Notes under the pieces: model-generated
Database searches by the model: none
Told to the model about the DNA's origin: nothing
What the model saw: only the letters and a program-made list of their open reading frames with translations
In this document: in pieces, positions 53,301 to 63,395 of the stretch
Layout of the letters: every line of letters begins with the position of its first letter
Position numbering within the stretch: position 1 is the stretch's first letter
From: Cheilinus undulatus
Taxonomy: Eukaryota; Chordata; Actinopteri; Labriformes; Labridae
Direction of reading: 5' to 3'
Length of the DNA: 64,000 nucleotides
NCBI RefSeq assembly: GCF_018320785.1
Contig: NC_054866.1
Location: 34,821,000-34,884,999 of the forward strand
Program-made: the position numbers and the translations under genes

Positions 53301-56300
53301 GTCCATCCTTAAATTTCAAGTGTGTTTTAAAGACTCAAGTTCTAGGTCTGAACTTGTGCATGCTTATTTCATAAGCCACCATACAAATGAAGCTTGATAA
53401 AAACCTGGTGAAGCACAGCTAAAGCTCTTAGACATCTAATACACTTTTGCATCACTGAGCCCCTGAGATTTAAGGAAAAGATGAGATTCATTCAGAGAGT
53501 GGCGAGAGGATTAGCATACCTGCTGGCTGCGGTGGAGTCTTTGACCTTCTTGCCCTCTAAAGAGGCCAAGTGCTGCTCCAGAGCTTCCAGAAGGCTGCTG
53601 GGAGCCTGTGGTGACAGAAAAACACTGTCAGCATGTTCCTGACTCACAGAAAATGAAGTCTATATGGACATCAAGACCAAAAGGACAGTGGTGGGCAACC
53701 AAGATTCGAAATCATCACATCTTAAGAGTTAAACAAAGCTGATCAGGAGGTTTGATTTTGCCTCGCGTTTTTGTTTTTGTCGTTTAGTTACCCACCACTG
53801 ATCAATGACTGCATTCCAGCCAAAAAGCTACTTTGGATGAGAGTAACATCTGTGTGGGATGACGTACTGCACCACGGCACCTTCAACAACCTGTGTGTTG
53901 TTGAATCGTCCGTGTCTAAGCACAACAGGGCAGCCATGTCACAGTCGATGAGCTATACTGGTTTCACACCTCAAAATAAACGTGACCAAAGTGAACAGGA
54001 ATTTACCACAGCGAGTGTTTTTTCCTTCAACTGTTTTTCATCACGATGTAGGAGACAGAGTCAGAGCAGAAGCATGCAAAAAGACAACACTGAAGCAAGT
54101 CACGGACATAGAAGAAGAGTGAAATGATAGTACTTACACAAACTGTGAACTGAAGTGGAAAGATAAGGGGAAAATACAGAATATAAAGGTGGTGACAGTC
54201 AGAAGGGGGAATGCATTTTAGCCGCAGCTCTCGGGGGGTAAAATATTTATAGAGGATTGGCCCCACAGCCGGGCACAAGAGTATGCACTCTTTATTTTTT
54301 AATCATGATGTCTTAACTGTCACAGTGCAATTTAACTAAGAGGGTTGCAAATACCATGATTACTTTAAAACACCTTTATTTACTGTAGAAAGAAGTAAAA
54401 GAAGAGGATAATAGCAGCAGAAGAAAAAGAAGGACAAGAAAGAGGAGAAGAAAAGCACCTCCTCTGGCAGACATGCACTCAAAAACATGCAGAGTGTTTT
54501 ATTTAAAAGGGGGGATTTTTTTTGTTCAGTGTTTTATACTGCTATTGGGCAACGACAGAGCTAATGCAAAAAGAGAAGATTTAAAGCTGGAAATAAGAAG
54601 GAAAGCAAGAAAAACTTTCTTATGGAAGGGAGGAAACCTGTTTAATTTGTAATATTTCTTTCAAAGAGTCTGTGCTTACCTGAGAAAGGTCTGGAATGTC
54701 TCCTCGATCGATGCCCACCTGCTGTAAGGCAAGAGTGTAAACCAAGTTACTCTCATGTTGGAGCAGAATTTAAACAGGATACAGCGCTGGGAAACAGTCT
54801 TGGGTTAGAGTTGTTGTTTTAGGCTTTTATATCCTTTAGATTCTTTAACAGAATATGGCCAGAAAATATTAATGCAGTATTAAAAAAACATAAAAATGTT
54901 AGGAAAACAGCTTCTATAGGCTAAAGAGGCAAGCATTTAGTGTGATTTCCTACTCTAAAAATAAGCATATATTGAGATTTGGACAGTAATCCTCTTGTGT
55001 ATAACACCAGGTAGTTAGGAAAATGCTGACAGTACAGGGCTGCATTTTTTCCCGTGTCTTGGGGATATTCTGTGATGACTGGGAACAAGAAAGCTGAAAA
55101 GAACAGCCAGTTTTTGACTCATAACTCCACTCTTTCTGGAAAAAGCCTGACTTGGATCGGTTCTGTTTCATCATTGCACAGATCCCTGCGGAATCATATT
55201 CAGAGAGGAAAACAGCCGATACAACACTGACAGTCACAAGTGGGGTTTCCATCCAACAGTTCTTACGTGCATTTTCAATCTGTGCATCAAGAAAACTCAA
55301 TGGAAATAATGCAAATTTGAAACATCTCAGATTATTCCAAGTTTTACATTTGGAAGAGGTGAAATAGTTTAGTTTAGAAAATGTGACTTTTTGTGGTTGA
55401 AACACATTTTGGGTATATACAACAATGCATCTGGATTAACACACTCAAGTAAGCACCACGGGGATAGTACTCATACTCTCTCAAGAGTACATAGGTTTAG
55501 AAAAGCTTTCTGAAAACACTCCTGCTGATGAAGTCCTTCTTTACTTTATATCTTTCTTCACCAACTTTCAAGATATAGGCTATTGACCGTAATGCATCAC
55601 AGTGCTGATCCCTCTTCTTCTGTGGCTCTTTCACGGCATGTCATTCCCTGCTCTCCCATCCCTGTTTCCCTTTCTATGCACTTTTTTATCTCACTAATAA
55701 AAGCAAAAAAAAAAAAAAAAGCCCCCAAAAATGTTTTGAGAAAAAAAGCCTTCTTTTGCCAAATGTCTAAAATTTCATGCAACATTTGCCATATATTTGG
55801 ATGGAAACTACACTATGAACTTGCCCCCCACAGAGTCCAGATTTTAATATTATAAAGGTAGTTGGGATCACCTGGACAGAGGGGGAAATAAAAGACAGCC
55901 TAAATGTAACCTAACCTAACCAAACTAGTCTAGCATCAGGACCCACCAACTTGTTAATGGCAAATCATAAACCAAGTTTCTTAAATTTTTCAATCCTAAC
56001 CAAATGATTTTAATAAAAAAATGAGGCAGTTTTTACTTGAGATGGAACAAAAGAGCCAAGGAACAAATACATGGAGATGTGTACTTCAAAATAAAAGCCC
56101 ATCAAAAAACTTTTGGATCTCTGGAGCTCAGTCAGAGCTGAACCATCAGGTTCTTGGTCACCTCTCTTACTGAAGCCCTTATCCACGACTACTTAGTTTC
56201 ATTGTGCGACCAGGTCTTAGAAGCAGAGTTTTTCCTGGCTCATATTGAGGCAGTGGTGGTACCGTTCTGATCATGCGTACCCCAACCTTTCTAGGGAGGT

Positions 56301-59300
56301 CCAGAGGCATGCTCCCCTGGGAGAAAATTTTGTACATTTTAAAGGTAATTACATTGATTTAGTAAACTTTGAGAGTGGAATTAAGAGGCTAAATCTACTG
56401 AAAATGTTTTTCTTTTCATAAGTATGTGCTTTAATTTTAAACGATTTCCTGGTCTGACCTGATAAAGCTTTTAATGATACAAGTGTTGTGCCTAAAAAGC
56501 TGTTATTAACATCAAAAAGCTTTTTTAGTCTTTCTTCAATAAAAGTTTAATTTAAAGTCCATAATAACTGACTCATTGTTCACTTAAAGAGGTCATGTGA
56601 CCTGCATAATCATCTCTGATTTTAACTGAAACTAATTTCCACCAGAAAATTGTCTGTCACACCCTTTATTTCATTTTACCCTTATTCCCTTAATAATGCT
56701 GGTATTGTGTTTAAGTTTGTTATTATATTTTTTATTAACTATCTATTATAATAAATTATCTAAATATATAAACATCTATATATAAACATAAATAATAACA
56801 CCTATAAATAATATAAGTAAAATGTAATGTGATTTCTGGGTTAAGTTCACAAGCATCATCATTTTGTTTATTTCTCTCTGCTTATATTTTTGATAAACAA
56901 AATCAGTGGAACTGAGAAGTTAACTGCAGCTTCTGCCTGGAGGAAATATAAAATATCTAACAAAAACATGCAATCAGTGACCGGTCAGTTCAGCTGTTGC
57001 TTCACATCGTTTACCTGACCTCCTCTCTGCCTTATTAGACGGGTTCGTGCGCGCAACGAGTTTTGATCATGTTTTAAATCTGCTAACTGATCCATATTTC
57101 CTGTTCAGTGATACGTCTGATTGACGCTCAGTCTTAGTAATGACACACTGTGGCTTAATCATTTAAGTTAAAGGACATTAACGATGTATAAACGCATGCT
57201 AACCAGCCCACACACGTGACAGACAGAAACAGCGGAAGCGCATGCATAAGGACAGCGCGCTGTCATACGCCTATTCTACAGCATTAAGTGGACGGAGAAA
57301 TGCAGAGATGATAAAGCCCTGTGTTTATCCTTAAAGCTAAAAGTCTCCTCTTTTTTGTGTGTCTTTAGCTGACACAGACCGAACGCAGCATTCCTCTGCG
57401 CTCTCCTCAGTGTGTCTGGCGCAGTGTTCATCCGCGCTGTGTTGATCCAAAGACAATCTAGGAAGTTTAGGAAACTCGCGGTTCTTTTGTTTCTTCTTTG
57501 GCAGTTTTGGAAGCAACTCCTGGGCCCAGTGCTGCCCAATTGGCGTAATACCATAATTTCAGTTAAAAATATCATCCACCTGCTGTAATGCTTGTCAGAA
57601 AATACAGTTTTTCATGACGTCAGAGCTTTGATAGCTGGTGGCGGCACGAAATTTGCTGGAGGCGGCCGCCTCTTAATTTAATATGCAGGAAAAACCCTGT
57701 AGAAGAGTTCTGATTGTGCCAAAATTTATTCCATTTAAGAATTATGGAGTCAACAGGTTTCTTGGGAACCTTCAGTGAATCCGAATGTTTTGTAGCTTTC
57801 CCCAGATCTGTGCCTTGCAACAATCCTGTCTCTGAGCTCTGGTAGCTCTCAGGTAGTTCCTTTGACCTCATTGAAGCTTACCAACCAGTTAAGAAGCAAG
57901 TGTCTAAATTACTTCTAAAAAAAAAATTTCAGTCTCCCTAAAAGAGTTAATGGCGTGCAAAGTCCAAAGGAAGGTCCAAATAAATACAGATTTTTCTCTA
58001 TAAAAGGCATACTGTTCAAAAAATTATGTTGTTTTTTTTAATTCAAACTCTGCTGCAAAAAAAGGAAGGGAATAAAAAAGCGCATGTTAGCACTTACAAG
58101 TGGTTTGATATTAGTGACTGGAACCTGGACCTGAGTATGCCTAACTACTCACTACTGTATTGGACTGTGTAAATGACAAAGCATGCTCGAATACAGAACA
58201 ACAAGGGGGAAAGCAATTGTGTGTCTGGCATGAAAATGCCCTAAGACTCTCACTGTGAGGCAAACATAAAGTGCAACATACCTCTGCTACTTTGAGGAAC
58301 TCTGATATCCGAGTCATTCTGGTGAGAAACTTCTTATAAATGTCCAAGCCTTCTTTACACTGGGTCTTCTTCATGTCAAAGTATTTCTCTGTTTGGTGAT
58401 AAAAATAAGTTGGAATGAGGAAATACCAAAAGAAAATTTACCGAGAAGAATGCAGAGGTTAAAAAGTGAAAGTGGTTTGTGAAGGTCTTACCGAGCAGGT
58501 TGATAATGCCTTCATTATAAGCAGCAAACAGCCTGATGGAGTCTTTGAAGAGGAGCATGAAGGCTGCATTGATGACTCCATTAGTCAGCTCGTTGGCATT
58601 GACCTGAGAGAAAGCAATCACATTTGTCTTACAGTGACGTAGAAAAACAACGCCTGTGTACATGTGAGCAAAGACAATGCATCAGACAGCCTTAGTGCTA
58701 TCTGTTTACTTCAAGACGCGCAGCTTTGTATGACTCCGGCTGCAGGAGGCTTCACCTCAAACTCACATTGAAATCGAGGAGGGCGTCCATCTGGTTCTGA
58801 ATGATGGGGATCGTCTTCAGCAGCTTCTCTGTATTCATGGTTCTCATTACGCCGTCCACGCTGTGTGGACACATGGGGGGGAAGGAAGATGGAGAGAGGG
58901 AGGATGGAGGGGAGACAGAAGGATGGAAAGATGGATGAGTGAGGCAGTGAAGCTACTGAAACACAGAAACTGACCCCTGACTGTTCCTGATTGTAAGGCT
59001 GAGACAAAACAATTATTAACACAACACTGCAAAGTCAGATTGTCTAATCTAAAATCCAAAACCAGAGAAATTCTGCTAACAAGTGTTTATGGCAAAAAAG
59101 AGCATCAATACCTCACTTTTTAAATCTAAAACCAGCAGATATTAAATTCAAACTAAAGCTGAAATAATTATATTATCATATATAAACTGATACTGATTTA
59201 TTTCCTGTCAATCAAATTATTGTTTAAAGTCACAGTTCACAAATATGTTATTATTCAGTTTAAATAAATGGCAAATGTACAAAAAAATCTTCTCAACACT

Positions 59301-60980
59301 GAGCAAATTAGTTTTACATAAATATGTAAAGGAAGAAAAAAGGATTTTCATTGTTTTGATATTGTAAAATAAAATAAAATCAGTATAAATTCTTACCCGC
59401 GCTTAACTTTCGTGAAGTCGAAGGCGACTTGTCTGTATGAAACAGCTTTCTCGTTCAGATACCGACTGTACCTCCTGATAAACGTGGACATGTCATAACC
59501 TGGAGGGTAAAACAGCCAGTAGTTAATTTATTTCTTCAAATGGAAATGATTTTCTTTAAACCCATAGAGAGTGTTGAGGCCTTTTTACGGCATTTTTGTT
59601 CATTTTTTCTTGCCTTTTGATTTTACTGTGTTAATGCTAACAATATAGATTAAGGGGGAGTGCAACCTTTCAATTGAGTTTTAAAATTCAAAACAGAACC
59701 TGTAACAAGAAGCTCTGTAGACTTTTGTATACACTCAGGGTGTTTGTGACCATAAAGTCCCATTGAAACTCATTAAAACCTAAACTTTTGTCCCCCAAGC
59801 CACTGCAGTAAAAACCCTGCATTTTATGATAATAGGCTTTGATTCTGGAGTCATTGCTTCAAATATGCAGATTTTCCTGTTTGTCACCAAATGTCAACTA
59901 TTTCCTCATAATTAGCTTGAGGTAAGATTGCGTGCTGTTTTTCGTGCATTATTTTAACAATTTATTAAAATCTTAAAATTGAAAAATAAATGATGCATAA
60001 AAATCAAAGTCGTCATAAACATATTCAAGGCTGTGATAATCATCTTTAAAGGAAATCTAATTTGCATGTGCTATATAAAAAAAAATCATTATTTTGTATT
60101 TTTACATAAAAAAAAATTCAGGGGGTTTTGTACTTAAACTGGCAGTGAAAGGGTTAATTTCCTAAGAAAAAATCTATATTTGATATTAATGATCTGGTTG
60201 GATCTTGATTGAAAAATTAATGTAACAAATTGTGATTTCTTTATGTGTAGTACGTTTTCACTGTTTAAAATTCATTGCTCATTATTGACATATTCAAGGC
60301 ATGATAATACCCATTTGCATGTAATAAATGTATTAAACTTTTTTTTTCCAGACAGAAATCAGTGTTATGCACTCAGAAAGTATAAAATTCCACAGAAATG
60401 TAGTCATATTTGATATGTTAAGGTCTGATCCTGATCAAAATTTAATGCAAAGAAAGTTGGAAAAATGGTAATGTATATTATTTTTATTGTTATTCATGTG
60501 TGCTGCCATTTTTTATACGAACACTCTAAGTGTAATTTTTTTTGTTTTACACCATCTGGGGATGAAAGTTTTGTTCTTGAAATGGAGCTGGAACAAAGCA
60601 CACTAAAGAACGTCACCTTGTAACCCGCTTTTGTCCAAAAAATTACTGAGGTTGAAAAGTGTATTCCTTGAAGCCAGGTACTGGACAAAACGCTGCAGGA
60701 GAGGAAAAACACAACATCCCGTTTGTAATTAATAACAAATTCATACTTTCATAACCTTCTGTAAATTCTCAGACACACCGAGCTAATCATGACTTTTAAG
60801 GAGGTAACAAACATATGTATCTGTTGAGCTGTCTTACCTCGTTGCCGTAGACCATGAGGTGGTGTGTGGTGATAAGAGACTTAAACACGACCACCCAGCT
60901 GGTGTTGGTCGTCCGCTCAAACAGCGAGTCGGCCAGTTGGGGAATGTTGACGTTCATCTCGTTGGTGCAGTGGATCAAAT
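38295..60980 (-). CDS. picalm: PICALM (clathrin assembly lymphoid myeloid protein), 5' end missing
   Basis: Coding exons in transcript order: 60838-60980, 60617-60692, 59397-59499, 58767-58860, 58492-58603, 58282-58388, 54680-54721, 53520-53605, 52784-52907, 52558-52691, 50930-51030, 50603-50755, 50142-50225, 46515-46607, 46175-46285, 44582-44698, 44436-44466, 44225-44324, 44017-44076, 41911-42015, 38295-38309. They sum to 1991 nt (662 residues plus stop) and every junction keeps phase. The first exon seen starts in phase at [11 protein letters not shown], so the first about 44 residues, including the lysine-rich PIP2 pocket, lie beyond 64000. The ANTH domain is followed by a long disordered tail with DPF, NPF and DLF motifs for AP2, EH domains and clathrin. 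It ends [16 protein letters not shown], like human PICALM and unlike AP180. Role: cargo (VAMP) and clathrin adaptor controlling coated-pit size at the plasma membrane. Confidence 0.96.
39141..39746. mobile_element. TIR-bearing non-autonomous repeat
   Basis: Left CACAGTGTGTAAAATTTTGC and right GCAGAATTTCTACACATTGTA are imperfect inverted repeats. The left end is followed by the CCACCAGGGGGCTC word common in teleost dispersed repeats. No transposase; target duplication not resolved. Confidence 0.6.
39279..39350. repeat. 72-base near-perfect hairpin
   Basis: The arm from CACATCATGAGGTG to ATTTATTAA and GAAAAC pairs with its inverse (GTTTTC ... TTAATAAATACACC ... ATGATGTG), with about three single-base bulges or mismatches. 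The loop is about 8 bases. It has the size and shape of a microRNA precursor but could equally be the core of a small MITE, since it sits inside a repeat. Confidence 0.7.
40405..40950. mobile_element. Complete Tc1/mariner-type MITE (546 bp)
   Basis: The left end CAGTGCTTAACAAATTTATT AGACCACC and the right end GGTGGTCTAATAAATTTGTT AAACACTG are inverted repeats of about 28 bases with one or two mismatches. TA dinucleotides at 40403-40404 and 40951-40952 are the expected target duplication. The interior is AT-rich and non-coding. A second, truncated copy is at 48965-49349. Confidence 0.9.
41911..46285 (-). CDS. picalm: PICALM C-terminal tail exons
   Basis: Exons 46175-46285 ([15 protein letters not shown]), 44582-44698 ([15 protein letters not shown]), 44436-44466 ([10 protein letters not shown], 31 nt), 44225-44324 ([20 protein letters not shown]), 44017-44076 ([15 protein letters not shown]) and 41911-42015 ([15 protein letters not shown]). 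This is the methionine/proline-rich end with a final NPF motif. All junctions are in frame. Confidence 0.94.
42016..44016. other. PICALM intron holding a Tc1-like relic
   Basis: About 2 kb. Roughly the middle half is the Tc1-like element at 42690-43660; the flanks are plain AT-rich intron. Confidence 0.6.
42690..43660 (-). mobile_element. Tc1-like transposase relic (copy 2 of 3, most complete)
   Basis: The left end (GTCTAAAAAGTATTGACCCCC, TGATTTTATAAATCAATCA) matches the fragments at 36417 and 53036. The body in inverse orientation includes GATGCACCTTTGGCTGCAAT, GTTGAGGTCTGGGCTTTGA, CACAACATGATGCTGCCACC and GGTGTCTTGGTGGCCTCTC, stereotyped for fish Tc1-type transposase genes. The right part has AAAGGTGGTGAATATTTATG. 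Stops and deletions throughout make it inactive. Confidence 0.85.
45360..45560. repeat. A-rich low-complexity tract
   Basis: About 200 bases of AAATAAAA / CACAAAA words with irregular repeats, in the PICALM intron between 44699 and 46174. The minus-strand open frames here are low-complexity artefacts. Confidence 0.85.
46515..46607 (-). CDS. picalm: PICALM extra frame-neutral exon B (93 nt)
   Basis: Encodes [20 protein letters not shown] then [10 protein letters not shown], phase 1 to phase 1. Like exon A it can be skipped without frameshift and has no counterpart in the common human isoform as I remember it. Its donor GTAGAG and acceptor GTGTCAG are present. Both splice partners keep the reading frame to [11 protein letters not shown] in the next exon. 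Confidence 0.78.
48965..49349. mobile_element. Truncated second copy of the 40405 MITE
   Basis: Colinear with 40553-40950: shared words include AGCCGGCTCACTGGG, GAGCATAACATTCAACCACT (after one change), GTGCTTTACTATTTTTTCAG, GCTTCTACATATTGGTGTAT and GGGCAGCTGTGGCATAAACC. The left terminus is missing. The right end GTTGAGCACCG is a decayed form of the copy 1 terminus and is followed by TA. Confidence 0.88.
49370..49905 (+). mobile_element. Relic of a hAT-type transposase C-terminus
   Basis: The frame from 49353 contains [20 protein letters not shown], which resembles the hAT dimerisation segment (FWISV ... LLPF.TSYLCE.GFSAL). After a frameshift, [11 protein letters not shown] matches the continuation (SIKTKYRSRL type). 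Downstream, GGGGGATTCAGCAGATAAAG TTTGGGAACCACTTG is a common tail of such fish elements. Internally deleted and frameshifted, so not a gene. Confidence 0.65.
50142..50225 (-). CDS. picalm: PICALM extra frame-neutral exon A (84 nt)
   Basis: Encodes [20 protein letters not shown] then RIEHSIS, starting and ending in phase 1, so inclusion or skipping preserves the frame. It contains another Asn-Pro-Phe (EH-domain type) motif. In the human PICALM sequence I know, the HEMF segment is followed directly by the exon equivalent to 46175-46285. This exon is therefore additional or alternatively used. Acceptor TTCTCCAG and donor GTACTA are acceptable though not ideal. Confidence 0.78.
52558..54721 (-). 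CDS. picalm: PICALM post-ANTH coiled-coil exons
   Basis: Exons 54680-54721 ([14 protein letters not shown]), 53520-53605 ([18 protein letters not shown]), 52784-52907 ([20 protein letters not shown]) and 52558-52691 ([13 protein letters not shown] ... [12 protein letters not shown]). The charged heptad-like stretch [20 protein letters not shown] suggests a short helix or coiled coil leading into the AP2/clathrin-binding tail; AIDLFS is a clathrin-type motif. Confidence 0.93.
53036..53190. mobile_element. Tc1-like end fragment (copy 3 of 3)
   Basis: GTGCCCATAAAAAGTATCC, CTTGGATGTTTTACCCTTTT, TGATTTTATAAATCAATCAT and a run of 19 T residues, then GTCAGAGTGAATACAGATTT. Matches 36417-36560 and 42690-42820. 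PICALM intron. Confidence 0.75.
55240..55813. mobile_element. MITE-like repeat with GTTTCCATCCAA ends
   Basis: Left GTGGGGTTTCCATCCAAC and right TTTGGATGGAAACTACAC are inverted repeats of about 18 bases with two differences. The interior includes a 16-A run. No coding capacity. Confidence 0.65.
57680..57890 (-). mobile_element. Tc1-like fragment
   Basis: In inverse orientation it shows the Tc1-relic words CTTGGGAACCTTCAGTGAA, CCAGATCTGTGCCTTGCAAC and CAATCCTGTCTCTGAGCTCT then GGTAGTTCCTTTGACCTCAT. The last two words also occur in the element at 32290-32340, showing they belong to one family. Confidence 0.7.
58282..60980 (-). CDS. picalm: PICALM ANTH domain exons (six)
   Basis: Exons 60838-60980 to 58282-58388 encode the alpha-helical ANTH domain from helix 3 or so onward. 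Visible sequences are [113 protein letters not shown] and [20 protein letters not shown]. They agree almost residue for residue with vertebrate PICALM. Confidence 0.96.
59500..60616. other. PICALM intron with an old tandem duplication
   Basis: About 1.1 kb between ANTH exons. Two adjacent segments, roughly 60000-60260 and 60265-60475, share ACATATTCAAGG, GATAAT, TTTGCATGT, ATATTTGATAT and GATC(C/T)TGAT words in the same order. Confidence 0.55.
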
Positions 60981-61939
60981 CTGAGAAGAGAAGGAATTCG
61001 GGATGTTGTGAGGTTCAGTAGATCAGCATTAACAAGTGAATTTACATCTAACAACCAGATATAGCAATCATTGTTAAGCTACATCCAATTAGACAAACTT
61101 TTGCCTGGGCCAGGCTGTTTCAGTGTGTCACAGTGAAATCACGACCTTAATCTAATCATTTCAACATGGTAAAAAAGAGGGTCTTACAAGAGTGACCTAT
61201 ACCTATATTGTATTTTGCATCAACTCATAGAGTTACACTAATGATAGTCTATTAAGGCAGATCTGAACATTTAACCCTTTTATACTTAGCGCGTCGCTGA
61301 CAATGCGCTGTTGAAGCACACTTTGCATGACCATAATTGCATGACTGTTTGTGGTATTGGAAAAATTCAAACAGTTTCTGAAAGCTGAGAAACTGTGCTT
61401 CCCAGCCAGTATGTGGTTATTACTGTAATTTCCCTTTTTCTCACTAAGATTCTAGCATAAAGTTCCCCCGTTTTTTGTGTTTTTCATTTTAAACTGTTAA
61501 AACACTCTTAACATGCAGTAAAATGTGTTTTATCCATTTTAATTATTTTTCTGTTGTCGAGTTATGATTATAAGGGTTTTCTCCATTTTTTAAACTTATT
61601 CGGCTGGGAGCTCCTCGTTTTAGCTGTCTACAGTCTCATCTACAAACCGGAAGTCCCAACATGCAGTAAAATGTAAATAACTGCCATATATTAAAAGTTC
61701 TAAGTATTGTGGAAAAAATGGGCAAAAGCGCATTTTCTGGGCCTTTTATGGTTAAAATAAGAAAAGAGTCCAGAAACTCAGGTGTTAAAGGGTAACCACA
61801 TCTTAGTGCTTTGGGAGGACCACTTACATTAGCAGACATCTCAATCATGAGACAACTGTGATTTTTTTTAACATGTTTTTAGAGATTTAAAATTCTCCTC
61901 ATTGTACACTTAATCTCTACATATATCTGTAGAGTATTT

Positions 61940-62700
61940 AGGCACTGACGATGGATGAGGAGACCCAGCTCACAATTTCCATCCCAGAGGGGCTTGATGG
62001 GGTTGAGTTTAGGGATCTGTGCAGGCCAGTCAAGTTCTTCCACACCAAACTCATCAAATCATGTCTTTTCTTTGTGCACTGAAGCACAACTGTTGCCACA
62101 AAGTTGGAAGCATAGCATTTTCCAAAATGTATCGGCATGTTGAAGCATTATGATTGTCCTTCACTGGAAATAAGGGGCCAGTTCAAAACCCTGAAAACAG
62201 CCCCATACCATGAACCCTACTCCACCAAAACTTCACAGTTGGCACAATGCAGTGTATGAACGTTTCAACTTTGACCTGCTCCACAGTCCAGTGTCGCTGT
62301 GCTTACACCACTGAACTGAACACGACTCTGAACTCTTCAGCTATGGAATCAGCTGAGTGTTGGTGACTTTTACCCACCATGCGCCTCAGAAATCGTTGAC
62401 CCCACTTTGTGATTTTATGTGGCTGAGTTGCTGTTGTTCCTAAACTCTTCCACTTTTTAATATCACTTACTGCTAACTGTGGAATTTCCAGATGGGGTGA
62501 AATTTCACAAACTGTCTTATCGCAAAGGTGGCATCCTAACAGTATGACACTTGAAGTCACTGAGCTCTTCAACATGACCTATTCTGTATCACAGATGTTT
62601 TCCAATGGGATGAATAGGAAGTTGGGGGTCCCTGGTCTCCTGCAGTATTATCTTAGGGGCCAGGGGCTGATAAGTTTTGGAACCCGTGCTTTAAAGCACC
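61940..62700 (-). mobile_element. Tc1-like transposase relic (second subfamily)
   Basis: The minus frame 62303-62575 reads CHLCDKTVCEISPHLEIPQL, IKKWKSLGTTATQPHKITK and WGQRFLRRMV. This is the helix-turn-helix and AT-hook-like DNA-binding region of a Tc1-type transposase. Further words in inverse orientation (CACAAAGTTGGAAGCATAGC, GTTGGCACAATGCAGT, GGGGTTGAGTTTAGGG) cover the catalytic half. Multiple frame breaks. A different subfamily from the 42690 copy. Confidence 0.85.
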
Positions 62701-63395
62701 AGGAATCAACTTTGATTCATTTTTAATTAAACATAGTTAATTTATTTTACTCCTGCATTACGTCATCCCCGTATCTTTAAACAAATGTTGCACCAAACAT
62801 AAACAGTGACAGCAAACACTCTTAAATAAAAATACATGTCAGAACAAAGCAATATTCTGTTTTTATGTATATGTATGCCAGTATCAATCACAGCATGTCC
62901 AATGCTTCTCTAGTAAATACTTTAAACTTCATTCAGCTGGCAGTTTTAATCCTTTAATACACATTGCTTCATTGATGCTCTTATTTATTATGCATTAGAT
63001 GTCACACGGGCGTCATGTAGAGCTAGTGAGCGTACAAACACCTGCTGCCTACTATGAAACAGTGACCACAAAGGCTCAAAATAATTTATAGAAGTCAGAG
63101 CCAAAAATAGTTTAAGACGTGACTCATGCCTTTGTCCTCCATTGCAGGTCACATACGTTTGTGCAGTTTGATTTGAGAAAAAGCATGTTAGCAACAACAA
63201 AGAACTTTAACACAATGCATTTTCTAATTAGTATTTCAGATCATTGTTTTAATAAGAAGGGAAATGTAAAAGCTAAAGAGGACGAGTTATTTCAGTATGA
63301 AGCTCCGAAAGGTTTATACTTTCCAACTTATGAGGTCCAGTTTAAGAAGAAATGTTGATTAAAAGTTATCAAGCTAATATTTAGATTGTTTAAGT

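Larger units (their letters stand above)
54722..58281. other. PICALM intron at the end of the ANTH domain
   Basis: 3.6 kb. Contains a MITE-like repeat (55240-55813) and a Tc1-like fragment (57680-57890). A more GC-rich patch around 57220-57560 has no recognised exon. The open frame 54950-55405 (minus) is repeat-overlapping and unrecognised. Confidence 0.55.

Noticed and set aside
54950-55405. A 151-codon minus-strand open frame in a PICALM intron
   Set aside because: It overlaps a MITE-like repeat, has no recognised domain and no consistent splice partners.
57220-57560. GC-richer patch in a PICALM intron as a possible internal promoter
   Set aside because: No start-site motif or first-exon donor that joins the PICALM frame was found.
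60981-63395. Search for the PICALM N-terminal exon
   Set aside because: No frame resembling the conserved start of PICALM was found on the minus strand; what is present is a Tc1-like relic.
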